Of a DNA stretch of 64,000 nt, positions 46,874 through 58,020 are shown piece by piece. Source of the DNA: Spironucleus salmonicida. Taxonomy: Eukaryota > Fornicata > Diplomonadida > Hexamitidae. The stretch lies in the NCBI GenBank assembly GCA_000497125.2, contig CM035318.1, positions 186,001-250,000 on the forward strand, written 5' to 3'. Below the pieces are notes generated by a model. The model was not told the DNA's origin, did no database searches, and worked only from the letters and a program-made list of their open reading frames with translations. The translations under genes were made by a program, and so were the position numbers. Every line of letters begins with the position of its first letter. The first letter of the stretch is position 1.

Positions 46874-47152
46874 ATGAATCATGAGAATCATACTGGATTT
46901 AATAATACTGAGGTTATCTGTAACTGTGATGGTCAGAAATATTCAGCCCCTAGTAATTAATTTTTTAAAATGACAAAGTCAATTAATAACCAGAAAAAAG
47001 AATTTATTCATGGTGAGAGACCTGGGCCGTTTAAGCCATAAAACAGTAGTTCAATATCTTTTGAAGGCTTTGGAGGTAGTGATACAAACACTAATGAAGG
47101 GAGGAAGACTTTTTCTAAACCATAATCAAAAGTGACAGAAAAAAAATATTGA
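46874..47152 (+). CDS. Unknown small polar protein (92 aa)
   Basis: Starts MNHENHTGFNNTEVICNCDG; low-complexity, Ser/Asn/Gly/Pro-rich with one CNC motif, probably disordered. Codon use fits the neighbours. Not recognised. It converges with the next gene, 16 bp between stops. Confidence 0.5.
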
Positions 47153-47168
47153 GTTTTAATAATTACAT

Positions 47169-47399
47169 TCACTTAGGCAATATTTCATCAATTTTTGGCT
47201 TTTTGAAGGTCATAGTGTCGCGAAATGTCTTTTCGCGATCGCCACCCTCATTACAAAAAGTTATTTAGCTCTTATACTTAATTTTACACGTTTCAGACAA
47301 ACATTTTGGCAGGTTTTCTTCTATAAATTATCCTTCACGTTTAGGAAATGGTTAGCGAAGTATTTCTGGGCGCTACTCTTAAGTATTAAATTTGCTCAT
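47169..47399 (-). CDS. Unknown small protein (76 aa)
   Basis: Starts MSKFNTQEQRPEILRQPFPK and ends FKKPKIDEILPK, with two cysteines in the middle (PKCLSETCKIKY). The stop context is AGTGAAT. No family was recognised; it could be a small structural protein. Confidence 0.5.
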
Positions 47400-47437
47400 T
47401 GATGCGGAAAATACATATTAAGATTAATATATAATAC

Positions 47438-48316
47438 TCACTTTTATAGTTTATTTGTTAATGTTTTTGGTTAGGTTATCGAAGTTTATAACAAATCATC
47501 CATATTAGCATATATCGAATTTGATGAACTATTTTGGTTGTTATTGACTTCTTATAATTTAAAAGGAGTTCTTTTATGTTTTGCTTATTTTGGTAATTGA
47601 ATTATTTTCTAACTGTCTGATATTTCTAACAAATCTTTAAGGTCTGCTTTTTTTAATTCAGATATAGAATCTAACTTTTAACTTTTTAAGTACTATATCT
47701 CTAATTGATCTTCTAAAACAATTTCACTTTACCGAAACTCTTTTTCTCTATTCTAATACTCCAATAAATCTTGGAGCTATTTCTATTTTGAATAATTTAT
47801 AGGCTTCTTGTAATTATTTAAATTTTTCAATCTATAGTTTCTACATAAGTTCTATGTCTATTTATTTTGCAAATCTTTAATTATTGTTTCACTATCTCGT
47901 GACAGGATGAAGGAGTCTAATGTATCAAAATTCCATTAAAGAGTCTGTAGTAAAAATTATTTCTGATTAAAGTCTTAAACCTTTTCCACGTGTACTTTAA
48001 ACATTTAATAAGATATCGTATTTATTTTAGCCAAATCAATAGGTACTTTTGAATAGAATATCGATTCAGGATCAGCTCTCGCAGATAAAAACGCCATTTT
48101 AAATTCTGGGTCTTAAGAGTAGAAAAAGGCTCTTTCTTCTAACTCTGTAATAGTTTGCTAATAGTCATTATTTGATACAACCTCTTGAGGGAAGTTAATA
48201 TTATAAAAAAGTTTTTAGTCATATGAAAATTAAGAATTTTTATTTAAGAACAAAGGATCTTTGATAAACACCTCCTTCTGCTTATAAAGTTAATATTATA
48301 AATCTTAAATAGACAT
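47438..48316 (-). CDS. Unknown coiled-coil protein (292 aa)
   Basis: Starts MSIQDLQYQLYKQKEVFIKD. A helical region with a coiled coil at ~180-235 (DLLEYQNREKEFRQSEIVLE) is followed by an Asn/Ser/Lys-rich tail. Not recognised. It ends 38 bp upstream of the preceding minus-strand gene's start. Confidence 0.6.
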
Positions 48317-48330
48317 TCACAAAATATTTT

Positions 48331-48350
48331 TTATTATATAATAATATTTT
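48331..48350. promoter_or_regulatory. A/T palindrome-rich block directly at a start codon
   Basis: TTATTATATAATAATATTTT runs up to the ATG at 48351 and is 14 bp from the divergent start at 48316. The 34-bp spacer is one of the shortest divergent regions in the window, so this element is likely sufficient for both genes. Confidence 0.5.
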
Positions 48351-48773
48351 ATGTATAGAATGACATATGAATTAGATGAAACCTCATCGATATTGCTTAT
48401 ATAAAAGATTTTGACAGAAAATAAGATACCTTAAACATAATAAAATTAACAACAATTTACTGAAGCATTAACTTTATGTAAACTTTCTAAATTTTTATCG
48501 TAAAGTTTGCTGTAATTACTTATTAAAGACTTTTCTGTTTTAAAATACCAAAATCTCTTATTTACAATTATATCTTTATAATCTTCTATAGACTATACTA
48601 CTTGTTTAACATTATTACTAACAGAAGATCCTTTATATATTGAATTCGGTAAATCACTTTTATTTTTTTTAGATGATTCACAAGAATCGTTCGGAGTTAA
48701 ATGTTTATATGGTTAATAGCCATAATATAAAGATATAATTAATATTCCTTAAATAATTAATTAACTCGAGTGA
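48351..48773 (+). CDS. Unknown small protein (140 aa)
   Basis: Starts MYRMTYELDETSSILLIQKI; helical with hydrophobic, leucine-rich stretches (SKFLSQSLLQLLIKDFSVLK). It may be part of a helical-repeat fold. Not recognised. Followed by a 112-bp A/T-rich spacer before the WD40 gene. Confidence 0.5.
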
Positions 48774-48885
48774 GCCTTAATATTAATGAAGTAATACCAT
48801 AATAATTCATATTTTAATGAACAGAGAAATATAAAGTATTCTATTCCTTATATACAATATTATAATGTTATAAAAAGTATATTTA

Positions 48886-49908
48886 ATGCAAATCTAAGTT
48901 CATAATTTAAGTATTGATGATCAAATAGTGGATAGAAAAGGTCAATTTGAAACACCAAAAGCAATTTAGCGTAAATTTACCCAATAAGCGAGCAAGCTGG
49001 TCGACCTCTTTAAGCCGGTGAAAGTGATCACCACGAAATTCCGCAGGACGTACCTTTGCCACAACTCGCACCAGGACTCTGTGGTTGCCATATCAATGTT
49101 TAGCAGCAGCATAGTAACCTCTTCTCTGGACGGGGTAGTGCGCTTCTGGGGATACACAGACCACGTTCTGCTCCAGCAAAGTTTCGTGGTATTCAAGGCG
49201 GCCTGCGTCAAAGTGTGGGAGAGGGAGGGCAGCTTCCTATTTTTGCTCTTGGACGGCACCATCTGCACTGAGGATCAAACCCAAGTTGCGAGGGTGGGAT
49301 TGGTGGAGCAATGCGCCGCATCCGGTGACTCGGTACTTGTGGTGGAGCGAGGGGGCACTGTGCACCACCTAGGCATGGCCGGAGCAGCTATCGACCGCTT
49401 CTGCCCACAGATCCCAGAGCACAGTACAGTGACCTGCTGCCACCTGGTAAACGGGTCCGCGTTCCTTGGTCTAAGCAACGGCACGGTGGTGGTGCGGTGC
49501 GCGGGTACTCAGCCCGAACAGGCCAGCGTATGCAAATCCTCAATTATGGCTATCTGCGCCGTTCCAAAGGGCGAGTTTTCCATCCAGGTATCACAGGCCA
49601 CCCAGCAGCCCACACTGGTGATCGTGGTATCGCGAGACGGTTCCATCTTTGCCATCGAGGAACTGGGGCTGAAACTGGTGAAGTCCTTCGCGAGCGGGCA
49701 TACAGTGGTGTCCGCGGGAGTTTCCGACGGGCGGGTCGTTCTGGTACACCACAGCAGCATTCGCGTGTTCGCTATCACCAGCCTCTTCACACAGCACCAT
49801 GCAGTAACTCCCAGCATCAGTGGTCTTACTTCTGCGTGCATGCTAGGAAGCTAGCTATGGGCAGGCAGTGGGGATGGCGCGCTTGAGGTAATAGAAATAC
49901 TGGACTGA
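48886..49908 (+). CDS. WD40/beta-propeller-like protein with GC-rich body
   Basis: 340 residues. Weak WD units are visible, for example HQDSVVAISMFSSSIVTSSL followed by DGVVRFWGY, and later VSRDGSIFAIEE and LWAGSGDGALEVI. The fold is probably a seven-blade propeller with degenerate repeats. The first ~35 codons are A/T-rich and use CAA/TAA/TAG for Gln; from about 48990 the gene is strikingly GC-rich with CAG as the main Gln codon, yet an in-frame TAG remains near the end. It is therefore native, but with a different compositional history from its neighbours. Confidence 0.7.
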
Positions 49909-49918
49909 CTTAGTATCA

Positions 49919-52156
49919 TCACTGCTCGAACCCGCCGTAGTTCTCTTCTTCGCCATATTACTATGTTCCGTCATAATCAATATTTCCTTCAATTCCTCCA
50001 AATTATGAAATTCCTGAATTCAGCTAACCATGTGATTGGTTACTCAAATTTTAAGACATGCCAAAATCGTCCCTATAAACTGCAGTAGGCTTATTTGTTT
50101 CAATAAACTAAACCTAGAATGATGGTACAGATATATCACGTTCTGAAAGTCGTACTTTAACGTTGTTACCTTCCATAGACAACACAATACCTTCTCTTCC
50201 AATCCAAGACGGCGCCATTACACGAACACGTCGACCTCTATGGGAATCATTCTTAGAAGAAATAGAGCGATCAACAAAATATCCTGGATCTTCTACTAAA
50301 ACTCCACGTGAATCAATAGCAGTTACACCAAGTCGTTCTGTATTTCCAGCAGTACTTAATTTTATAAAAAGAATAGAAGACACATTGTGATTGGTTACAC
50401 CAATAACTTTTCCAGTAGCATCTGTCTTTTTTACGCGTACAGATGAAGCTAAAGCTACAGCCTAAGGCGGGGATGATCCATCTTTGACAATACGCTTCAT
50501 TCTAGCAATAATGGGCTATATTTAATCTAATCTAAGTTTTATCAGTTCATCCTCTATAGTAACAACTTAAGCACAAGTGTAAGAAAGGTTTGTTATTATA
50601 GCTTCTGTTCCTGCTGGAATATTAACCATCTAATTTCTAGCAAATAAAACACCATTATAAATCTTCTCCATAAATCCAGTAAAGGTATCAGTTGTTTCAA
50701 TTGCTTAGTCAGTGTAAATCTAACAGGATTTATCTAGTATTTCGTTAAATATATCTGTGGTAAGTTGCATAAGAAACCTACCGTCATCGCTTTACTCTAT
50801 TTTTCGTAATACACCAATAACATTTTCATAAGGTCCAGAAATTATTTTTACTCGTCTACCTTCCTTGATATATTTATTCATTTTTATTCTTTCTAGAGAA
50901 ATCTACTAATTATATAATTTCGAATCCTAATCTAAGATTAAAATAGAATATGATAGGTTTTATGGATTAACTTTTTTAACAATTCCAAATTATCCAGCAA
51001 GGTCTATTTCTTCTCCACTCCATTTATATGTATATTCTCTAATTACGACTGTGTCTTCTTCCACAAGTGGGCAGAGAGATGAATCTTTAGTCGAAGACTG
51101 ACGTGCTTCATATTATTAAGAATTATCCACTGTTTATAATAAATGCTTAGTAGCTAATTGTTCCGGAGTCGGATCTCTAAGGTTATCAACTTTTACTGGA
51201 AGCACGAGAAGACCCTGAAAGAATGTGCATTAGATTGCGCTAAAGAACTCCTCTTTGAAATATTAGTCTCCTTTAGACATTTCTACATATTACTCAAGCT
51301 TAATACGGTGAGGTGCCACTTTCTCGTCTAATTCAAGCGATCTAGTGCATGTAAGAGTAAGAACTTAACATTATCCAGATTATTAATCAATTGTATGGAC
51401 CACACATAATGCACCTCCATATGTGTTCTAAAAACCTGCCCGCTTAATTATTTTATAATCTCCCTTTTTCACTGTTTAAACAACTTGTGCCTTAATTTTA
51501 GTAACTTATGGTTATTCAGCCCGTCTAACTTATTTAATTTCCCGAAGTACTACTGGACGTGATGTAACTGGCTAACGACCATAATACCGTTTGAACGGCT
51601 AAACGAATCCTCTAAGTGCACCTTAACCAGCTAAAAGTTCTACTTAATCCATTGAATGAGCTTCTACATAAAGACTTTCTGGATCTCTAGGGTTGACCAT
51701 TGCGCCAAATACTTCTGCAGAAAACTTGGTGTATTCTGTATTTTTTGTATGTTCACCATAAGCTAATATCCTCGTAAGCTCAGCAAGACATTGATATCCA
51801 GTACCCCTTCTGATAGGAATTTTATATAAATAGGGGTCTTCTTCTTCTACTTTAATAATGGTCTCAACATCATCAATAATATTATCAACTCTACCCATTT
51901 TACGCATGTCAAAATTATCTCTTTCTTTTATCTCTCTTTCCCGATCAAGTCTTCTTAATTCGTTGACATCAACAGCTCTTCCCTAGTATAAATCATCTTC
52001 TTCACCTGCAATAAAAGAATCTGATGCTGCGCTTGCAGACGCAGATTCATCAGAATACTCATCAACCCCATCTATATCATCACCAGATATTGATTCTTGA
52101 TCAGAATTTTCAGAATCTTCTGTCTTGCGAATCTTTTTTCCTTTACCAGGGGCCAT
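49919..52156 (-). CDS. SPT5: Transcription elongation factor SPT5
   Basis: 745 residues. Order as in the family: an acidic N-terminus (residues ~10-60), an NGN domain (EVFGAMVNPRDPESLYVEAH, then GALRGFVQPFKRYYGRQPVT), then several KOW domains, including IKEGRRVKIISGPYENVIGV and HRGRRVRVMAPSWIGREGIV. The tail is Tyr/Gly/Gln-rich and short, without a clear heptapeptide repeat region. SPT5 with SPT4 forms DSIF, which controls RNA polymerase II pausing and elongation. Confidence 0.93.
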
Positions 52157-52200
52157 TTTGTGGAACGGAAATTAATATTATCGTTATTATATAAAATAAT

Positions 52201-52710
52201 TCACTTTCTACGCTTCGTATTTATTTATACTTTTATATCGCCAGTAACCGAATCAACATATTTCACCCCATTATGCATAAGAATTGCATTTTCTTAGTTT
52301 CTCCTTTCTATTTCTTTCTCAACACTGCGCAAATTCTTTTTAAATAGGTTCATTTCTTTCTCATTTTCATTTCCTAAAACCTACTAAATTTGAAGCTCTT
52401 AAATTCCTTTCTTGAGCTTTTTCTGAGCGGCAAAGAGATTGATCTAAGGAATTTAATCATATTCATGAACTGGAACGTCCTAAATGAGAGTTTTCTGATC
52501 AAATTTTAAATCGTTCATAGCAATATAAAACTCATCTGGATTTTTTAACTCTGTAGCTTTTTTAAGGTCGTTTTGTTTATTCTTAAGATCTTTATATGCG
52601 CGCTGGCGAATTTTCCACTCTTTCTTATGTTCCATAACACCTAAATGAGATCTAGACTGTAGAGTTGGGCGTTCACGTTTCTCAGTTGATTTAAATTTTT
52701 TGCTAAACAT
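52201..52710 (-). CDS. UTP11: UTP11-like small-subunit processome protein
   Basis: 169 residues. RERPTLQSRSHLGVMEHKKEW, KDLKNKQNDLKKATELKNPD and EFYIAMN match the conserved N-terminal block of UTP11 (the NPDEF motif is diagnostic). UTP11 belongs to the U3 snoRNP/SSU processome in 18S rRNA maturation. It is shorter than most relatives (about 250). An in-frame ATG nine codons upstream (52737) is possible; the downstream one was chosen as closer to family starts. Confidence 0.88.
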
Positions 52711-53127
52711 TTTGGAGTGAAAAATGAAGTGCACCAAAATATAAATACATATAATAAGGTAATAATTTATACCTGCAATATATCTACTTGTTAATAATTA
52801 GCCTTTTAGTGATTAAAACTAAAACTTTATATCTAGAATAGATTATAATATAACTAAATTATTGTCTTTATAGCAACATATATAAAAATTAGGACGTTCC
52901 GTAATTTGACTTTAAAATTAGACAAGCTTATCGTCTGTTTTAAAGTTAAAAGATTTTTTAAAAAGCTACAGTGAGAATCACATAAGAAAATAATACCACT
53001 CCAAGACATAGTTTCACTTTTTGTAAGGTGAAAAACCTATAATATAATTAATTTATTAGAAATATGATAGGTTTAACATATCTTAATCTGTATAGTATTA
53101 TATTATAGTTTCTTAAAATTTAACAAT
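52711..53127. other. 417-bp spacer with no recognised gene
   Basis: Divergent spacer between UTP11 and the SHIPPO gene, longer than usual here. It has an A/T block right before the plus-strand gene (53091-53108) and an inverted repeat, but no frame with gene-like composition and no recognised tRNA or snRNA. Confidence 0.5.
53033..53074. repeat. Inverted repeat, 8-bp arms
   Basis: AAACCTAT at 53033-53040 is matched by ATAGGTTT at 53067-53074, with a 26-bp loop. It could form a hairpin or a binding site. With A/T-rich arms, chance cannot be excluded. Confidence 0.4.
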
Positions 53128-54366
53128 ATGGACTTTACCAAAACATCATTAGCTACCTCACACCTTAAATATTTTTAAACAATTGGTCCTGGTCCAGGTG
53201 GTTATGATCCTATTCAAACTTCATTTTCGCCTTAGTATACTATTAAAAATAAGTATTCAGTTAAAGCAGAAGAATCTTTATTGGGTCCAAACTATTATCA
53301 TCCTGTAGATAAACTTACTAGTTAGTAACCTCCAAAATATTCTATTCAATAAAAAACGGGGTCTTCTTTAGATTCACCCAAATATAAAAAATTTGAACCT
53401 TCACCAAATACCTATAATCCAAAATTTGACTAGATATAAAAAAGACCACCATCGCATTCATTGAAATCTAAATAGACATAATATATTGATAATAATATCC
53501 CTGGTCCAGGAGCATATGAAGAAAAACGTTAATCTACAGCTCCATCTTATTCTTTAAAATCAAGGCCTTAACAAAAAGAAATTGAAGTAACCCCTGGTCC
53601 TGGATAATATTCTCCTTAAAGATAGTCTTCATCTCCTTAGTATTCGTTCCGTACCAAGCATAAAGAGCTTTCTGGAGAGTAATTATTGATTGGCCCAGGA
53701 TCATATGATATTTCTAGAAAAGATTATGGTAGAGCTGCTTTATTTGCTGGGAGAACGTATATCAACTAGACTTGGGAAACTCCTGGGCCAGGAACATATA
53801 CAGCTGAAAAATTAAAAAATCATTCACCTTAGTTTAGTTTAGCAGGTAGATATGAAAAGCGAGTACATGCAGCATCTCCTGGCCCTATTTACTAGATTCA
53901 TACTGAAATTATGAGTCCAGCTTATTCTATAAAGGGTAAATATAATGCTTATAATAATAATACTAATCCAGGCCCTGGGGCATATTATAAAGAAACATAA
54001 AGACCTTAATCTGGTTATAAAATGAATGATAAGACAAAAAGAATGATTGACAACGCTAATGATAATCCAGCTCCGAACAATTATAATGTAAAAGTATATA
54101 GAAAAGGAGCTAAACCGTAAACAAGTGCTTATATAGGTTAGAAATATAATTCAAATAAAATAGATATAACACCTGGTCCTGGTGCGTATTATACTGATTC
54201 TATGCCACCAAATAAAAATTAAGGAATCTCAATAGGAAAAAAATATCAATAAATCAAAATCGAAAAAAGTCCTGGTGCAGGTGCATATAATCCCAAACCA
54301 CAAAGATCTAACTCTCCACAATTTACCATTAGACCTAAAACTAATATAGGTAGAGGTGGATTTTGA
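53128..54366 (+). CDS. SHIPPO/STPGR-repeat axonemal protein (CIMAP/ODF3-like)
   Basis: 412 residues built from about twelve repeats of the PGPGxY type at ~30-residue spacing: IGPGPGGYDP, NIPGPGAYEE, VTPGPGQYSP, ETPGPGTYTA, TNPGPGAYYK, ITPGPGAYYT, KSPGAGAYNP and weaker copies (SLLGPNYYHP, DNPAPNNYNV). Each is followed by a Ser/Phe/Lys stretch. Such proteins line the inner wall of doublet microtubules or the outer dense fibres of flagella. The upstream block 53091-53108 is a likely promoter. Confidence 0.9.
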
Positions 54367-54375
54367 ATATCTGAG

Positions 54376-55338
54376 TCACTCGTTAATGATTTAGTCAAAA
54401 GCAATTTAAATTTTGTGTGGTTTTTCGTTCTATTAAACTTCTTTATCTTACTAATCTTAGTAATCCTATAATTTACTAAAACTTGGTATCTTATCCTAAA
54501 TAGCTCCTTCAATTTTTTTCTCATATATTTGCTTAAATTACTCAAAATCACGCTCAAAATATTTAAGCTAGCTTAAAATAAGAGCCTATTCTGGTAATTC
54601 TAAAAATATATCATCAAAAAATTAATCAATTTTTTATTAATAATGATTTAGCCTATTATCAGCATTTGGATCACTTATACCACTATACCACCACTTAGAG
54701 TTGCTTTGATTAAAAATGAATGGTGTAAAATTAAAATTATCAAATACTCTATCATAAATATTATCATCTAGAAGGTAAAATGTATCAAATTAACTTTAAA
54801 ATCTTGGATCCTCATCATCAAGAGTAACTCCTATAGCAGATATCACCAATGGATGCAATGCCGCTTCACATACTGCATGAGATTCTTTAACAGGATTCGC
54901 AAGTTTTCCATCAGTTAGGATTAACAAAATTGTCATTTCTTCATCAGCATTTACTTTTTTGATCGCATATAAAATTGAATCAGAGATAGAGGTTCCAGAC
55001 ATATCAAAGGTTCTATCCTGTAACTATTTTTGAAAGTTTTTAGCCCATAAATCATATAACTATAAACAATCTGCAACTACATTCTTACCTTTCATCAATT
55101 TACACTCACGCACTTATGAGTCAAAGGTTAATAGTTCTATTTCTAATCCTGCATCGAGTCTTGATAAATTAGAAAGTATATAGAATAAAATTCTACGATA
55201 AGGAGACTCTGTTATTTAGTTGTTTATAGTTGATTAGAAGTGAAGTATATTATTAGAACTTGAGAAGTCTATTGCAACCATGACTTTGATTGATTCCAAG
55301 TTTTGGCGAAGAAAATCTAGAGAAAATGGATCTGTCAT
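54376..55338 (-). CDS. Copine-like vWA-domain protein
   Basis: 320 residues. VMVAIDFSSSN contains the MIDAS DxSxS; FDMSGTSISDSILYAI carries the Thr position and LLILTDGKL the second Asp, so the metal site is complete. The overall layout (copine vWA) with ISAIGVTLDDEDPRFQ fits copines, but the two N-terminal C2 domains of typical copines are missing. It may be a reduced copine that binds Ca/Mg and partners in membrane traffic. The tail is helical and Gln-rich. Confidence 0.78.
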
Positions 55339-55530
55339 TTGAAGTGGAATAAACAAATAATCTTAGTATATATTATAAACTATATTAGTGAGGTAGTATA
55401 TGATAATTATATATTAAAGGCTTCCATGTAAAGTATCATAATTTTTACAAAGATAAATATTGAAATACCAATAAATAGCACTCGCTTAGCTATATAATAC
55501 ACAGAATCATATATATTATGTACATTTAAC
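55339..55530. other. A/T-rich spacer
   Basis: 192 bp between the vWA start and the AP-3 sigma stop. It contains A/T-only runs (TATATATTATAAACTATATT near 55366) that may be the vWA promoter. Nothing else was recognised. Confidence 0.4.
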
Positions 55531-55962
55531 TCACAGTAAAGATCTATATCCTGAAAATGCTTCATTTTTATCGACACACACAATACTACCGCAACATATG
55601 ATTTCATCCAAGACATAATTTATTTTATCCACATTAGTTACCAAATCATTCTCATCAACACCCTGAAATACTAAATTCAGGGTTTCGGCAAAGCATTATA
55701 TAACATCCAAACAAGCCAGTTCATTTTCTAGCTCATCTGCTAAAACAATGAAATATAAAGCTCCATATCTACGATAAACAATAAATATATTCTATAAATT
55801 TATGTCATTAAAAATAAAATTAGAAGAGGACTCTGTTGTTCGATTTAAGTAAAATGTCAGCTTTTAGCAAATACTTTTAAATTAAGATGTGGATATCTTT
55901 TCATAAAATCTAGCTAATCTTGGTTATCCAGTCTGTGATAATATTAAAACAGAATGTATCAT
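55531..55962 (-). CDS. Adaptor complex small (sigma) subunit, AP-3-like
   Basis: 143 residues of longin fold: MIHSVLILSQTGQPRLARFY (family start MIxxxLxxxxxGxxRLxxFY), IVYRRYGALYFIVLADELEN, LDVIQCFAETLNLVFQGVDE and VDKINYVLDEIICCGSIV. The LDVIQxFxETL and FYEK variants look closest to AP-3 sigma, although the C-terminal extension of animal AP-3 sigma is missing. The adaptor type should be tested by phylogeny. AP-3 sorts cargo to lysosome-like organelles. Confidence 0.85.
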
Positions 55963-56010
55963 TTGTTTAAGTGAACAATATAAATAATAACATATAATAA
56001 ATAAATGACC

Positions 56011-56403
56011 TCATTCTGTTCCAAAAATCTCAACAACTGCAGTTTTGGTTTATTTTTAAATTGTCATGAACTACTCAAATGCTTAGACTTCCATTTTCGC
56101 GCACTCAAGCTCGAAATTTTTACAGCTTAACTTAGCCCTTCCCATTGCAAGATTATGTTCAATCTATTAATCATAACCAGTATTTAACGCTCTAAGAGAC
56201 ATAGATTAACCTCTCTTTCCCTCTGTAGCTCTCGCTAATTAATCAATTTGCGATATAACTTTTTACGAAACAGAATCAAACTTTTCTAAAGCTTCTTGAT
56301 AACCTTTAGCGGCCATAACGATCTTCTCTGTTTCTAAACGCTGCGCTTCTGGCATAATGTGTACGTGCTGCTCGTCGTCAAATGTTAGGCCATCACAATC
56401 CAT
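56011..56403 (-). CDS. IFT20: Intraflagellar transport protein IFT20
   Basis: 130 residues (human 132), one coiled-coil rod. LTFDDEQHVHIMPEAQRLET, then ISQIDQLARATEGKRGQSMS (family IxxVDxLAKExExEKxxAIG) and CKNFELECAKMEVQAFEQFM follow IFT20 along its length. IFT20 is an IFT-B subunit that also links Golgi and cilium in animals. Its gene faces the MATE gene across a 102-bp A/T-rich spacer. Confidence 0.82.
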
Positions 56404-56425
56404 TAAAAATTTTATTGAAATACAA

Positions 56426-56467
56426 ATAATATTATTATATTATACTAATAATATAATAAATTATTAC
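56426..56467. promoter_or_regulatory. A/T palindrome-rich block between IFT20 and MATE genes
   Basis: AATAATATTATTATATTATA continues to 56467 with one C only. It lies 23 bp from the IFT20 start and 39 bp from the MATE start; probable bidirectional promoter. Confidence 0.5.
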
Positions 56468-56505
56468 TTACTTATACTATCACCTATATATGATATTTTA
56501 AAAAA

Positions 56506-58005
56506 ATGAACTAGAAATGCACTTAGCAGGAAGAGACATTATTACAGATTGTAAATTAAAAAAATTACAAGAAAATACTAGTATAAAATTCAATATATTC
56601 AATTATTTCTCATACGCTACCTGTGGCATGCTAAATTTTATAGATTAGACTATTATTTTTAACATTTGGCTAATAATATACATAAATATATTCTAGACTC
56701 TTTATTTTTGAGGAATTATTCACACATGCAGTTCCTTTATCGTTATCTTTTTCTGCTGCATTATCAGCATAACTTTATTTTGGTCAATCTTTATCTAATA
56801 TTTCATAAACTCAAGTGACACACTTTTTTATGATTTTACTTGTTTTCTAACTCTTGCTTATTTGCTTTGTTATTATTTCTATTTCTATTGATCCAGCCTT
56901 TATTACTAATAAATTCTCATTGCAATTGCTGTTTGTGGAATAAGACGACGTAAAAATAGTTTCTAGATTTATTTTAGTTAAACTTTGCTGTGAACCTATA
57001 CTTTTTGCTCTTTCAAGATTAAGTGTAGTATTTATGATTGCAGAAGGTAGAACTGAAATTTCTTGCATATTCACAATATTTTATTCGGTTTTTGAACTTA
57101 TTTGTGTTTGTCTTTGCTTCTTGATAAATTATAATAGTCTTAATAACCATAAAATATTTGATCATATTGCATATGCATAGTTGATTGCAAAAGTAATATT
57201 TGCAATTATTTATTTAAGTATTTTAACAGTTTTTAAGGATAATCGGCGTAATCAGTTTATTTATTTCTAACTTTAAAAGCGTTATTTTTTCCCTATTAAT
57301 TGGACTACAATTTATAGAATGTTTGTTACTTCTATTCCCCTTTTTCTTACATTTTCCTCACCATTTATTTTTTCAATCATTGCCTTCTAATTCAAATTTA
57401 GTGTTAACAATATTTCTGATATCATGAATTCCCTAAATCTGTTTTCATTAGTTTTGGTTTATTTATTTAGTTCGTCCATTTAAGGTATTTTAAATGCATC
57501 CTGCACATTCCATGCATATTTTATTGGAAGAAACGATCTAAGTAAAGCTAGAGAGACAGCCTTTTTCGTTTTTCGATGTCTTCTTATCTGGCTTTTAATT
57601 CTAATTATTACTTTAATAATAAGTAAACTTAAGGTTTAAACATTTTTTAGCGATACTTAGTTTAATATTAATTCAATTGCAGTTACGTCCTAGGATTATA
57701 TGATAATCATTTACGGGGTTATTATTTCCCTTACATTTTAATTACTAGGCATATATCTCTTGGCTGTCAAATTTTATTGGATTTTAGGTGCTATTGTAAC
57801 CGCACTAAGCTATGCAATAGGTACATATTCAATCATAGTAACAAATTCTTATGCCTAATACTCACCAGACTTGATTATGATCAGTTTACTTCCTTATCTT
57901 AGCATGGGCTTAGGAGGTATTTGTATCATAGTTGGTTTCACATTCCACGAGAGAAAACAGATCATATAATTTGGAAATTCATTCAAAGCTCTCAAAAATG
58001 ATTGA
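56506..58005 (+). CDS. MATE-like multidrug/toxin extrusion transporter
   Basis: 499 residues with about twelve transmembrane segments in two halves of six. SHTLPVACQILQIRLLFLTF with the polar loop, later LSLSFSAALSAQLYFGQ, and in the second half SSSIQGILNASCTFHAYFIG fit MATE-type helix 7/8 Gly/Ser patterns. MATE proteins export organic cations using H+ or Na+ gradients. Similarity is weak, so related flippase-like MOP-superfamily members are possible. Composition is uniform with its neighbours. Confidence 0.65.
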
Positions 58006-58020
58006 ATAAGATTCACTATA

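Noticed and set aside
48886-49908. GC-rich segment as foreign contamination or assembly chimera
   Set aside because: It is in frame with a native A/T-rich 5' end, keeps a TAG as Gln near its end, and abuts SPT5 with normal 10-bp spacing.
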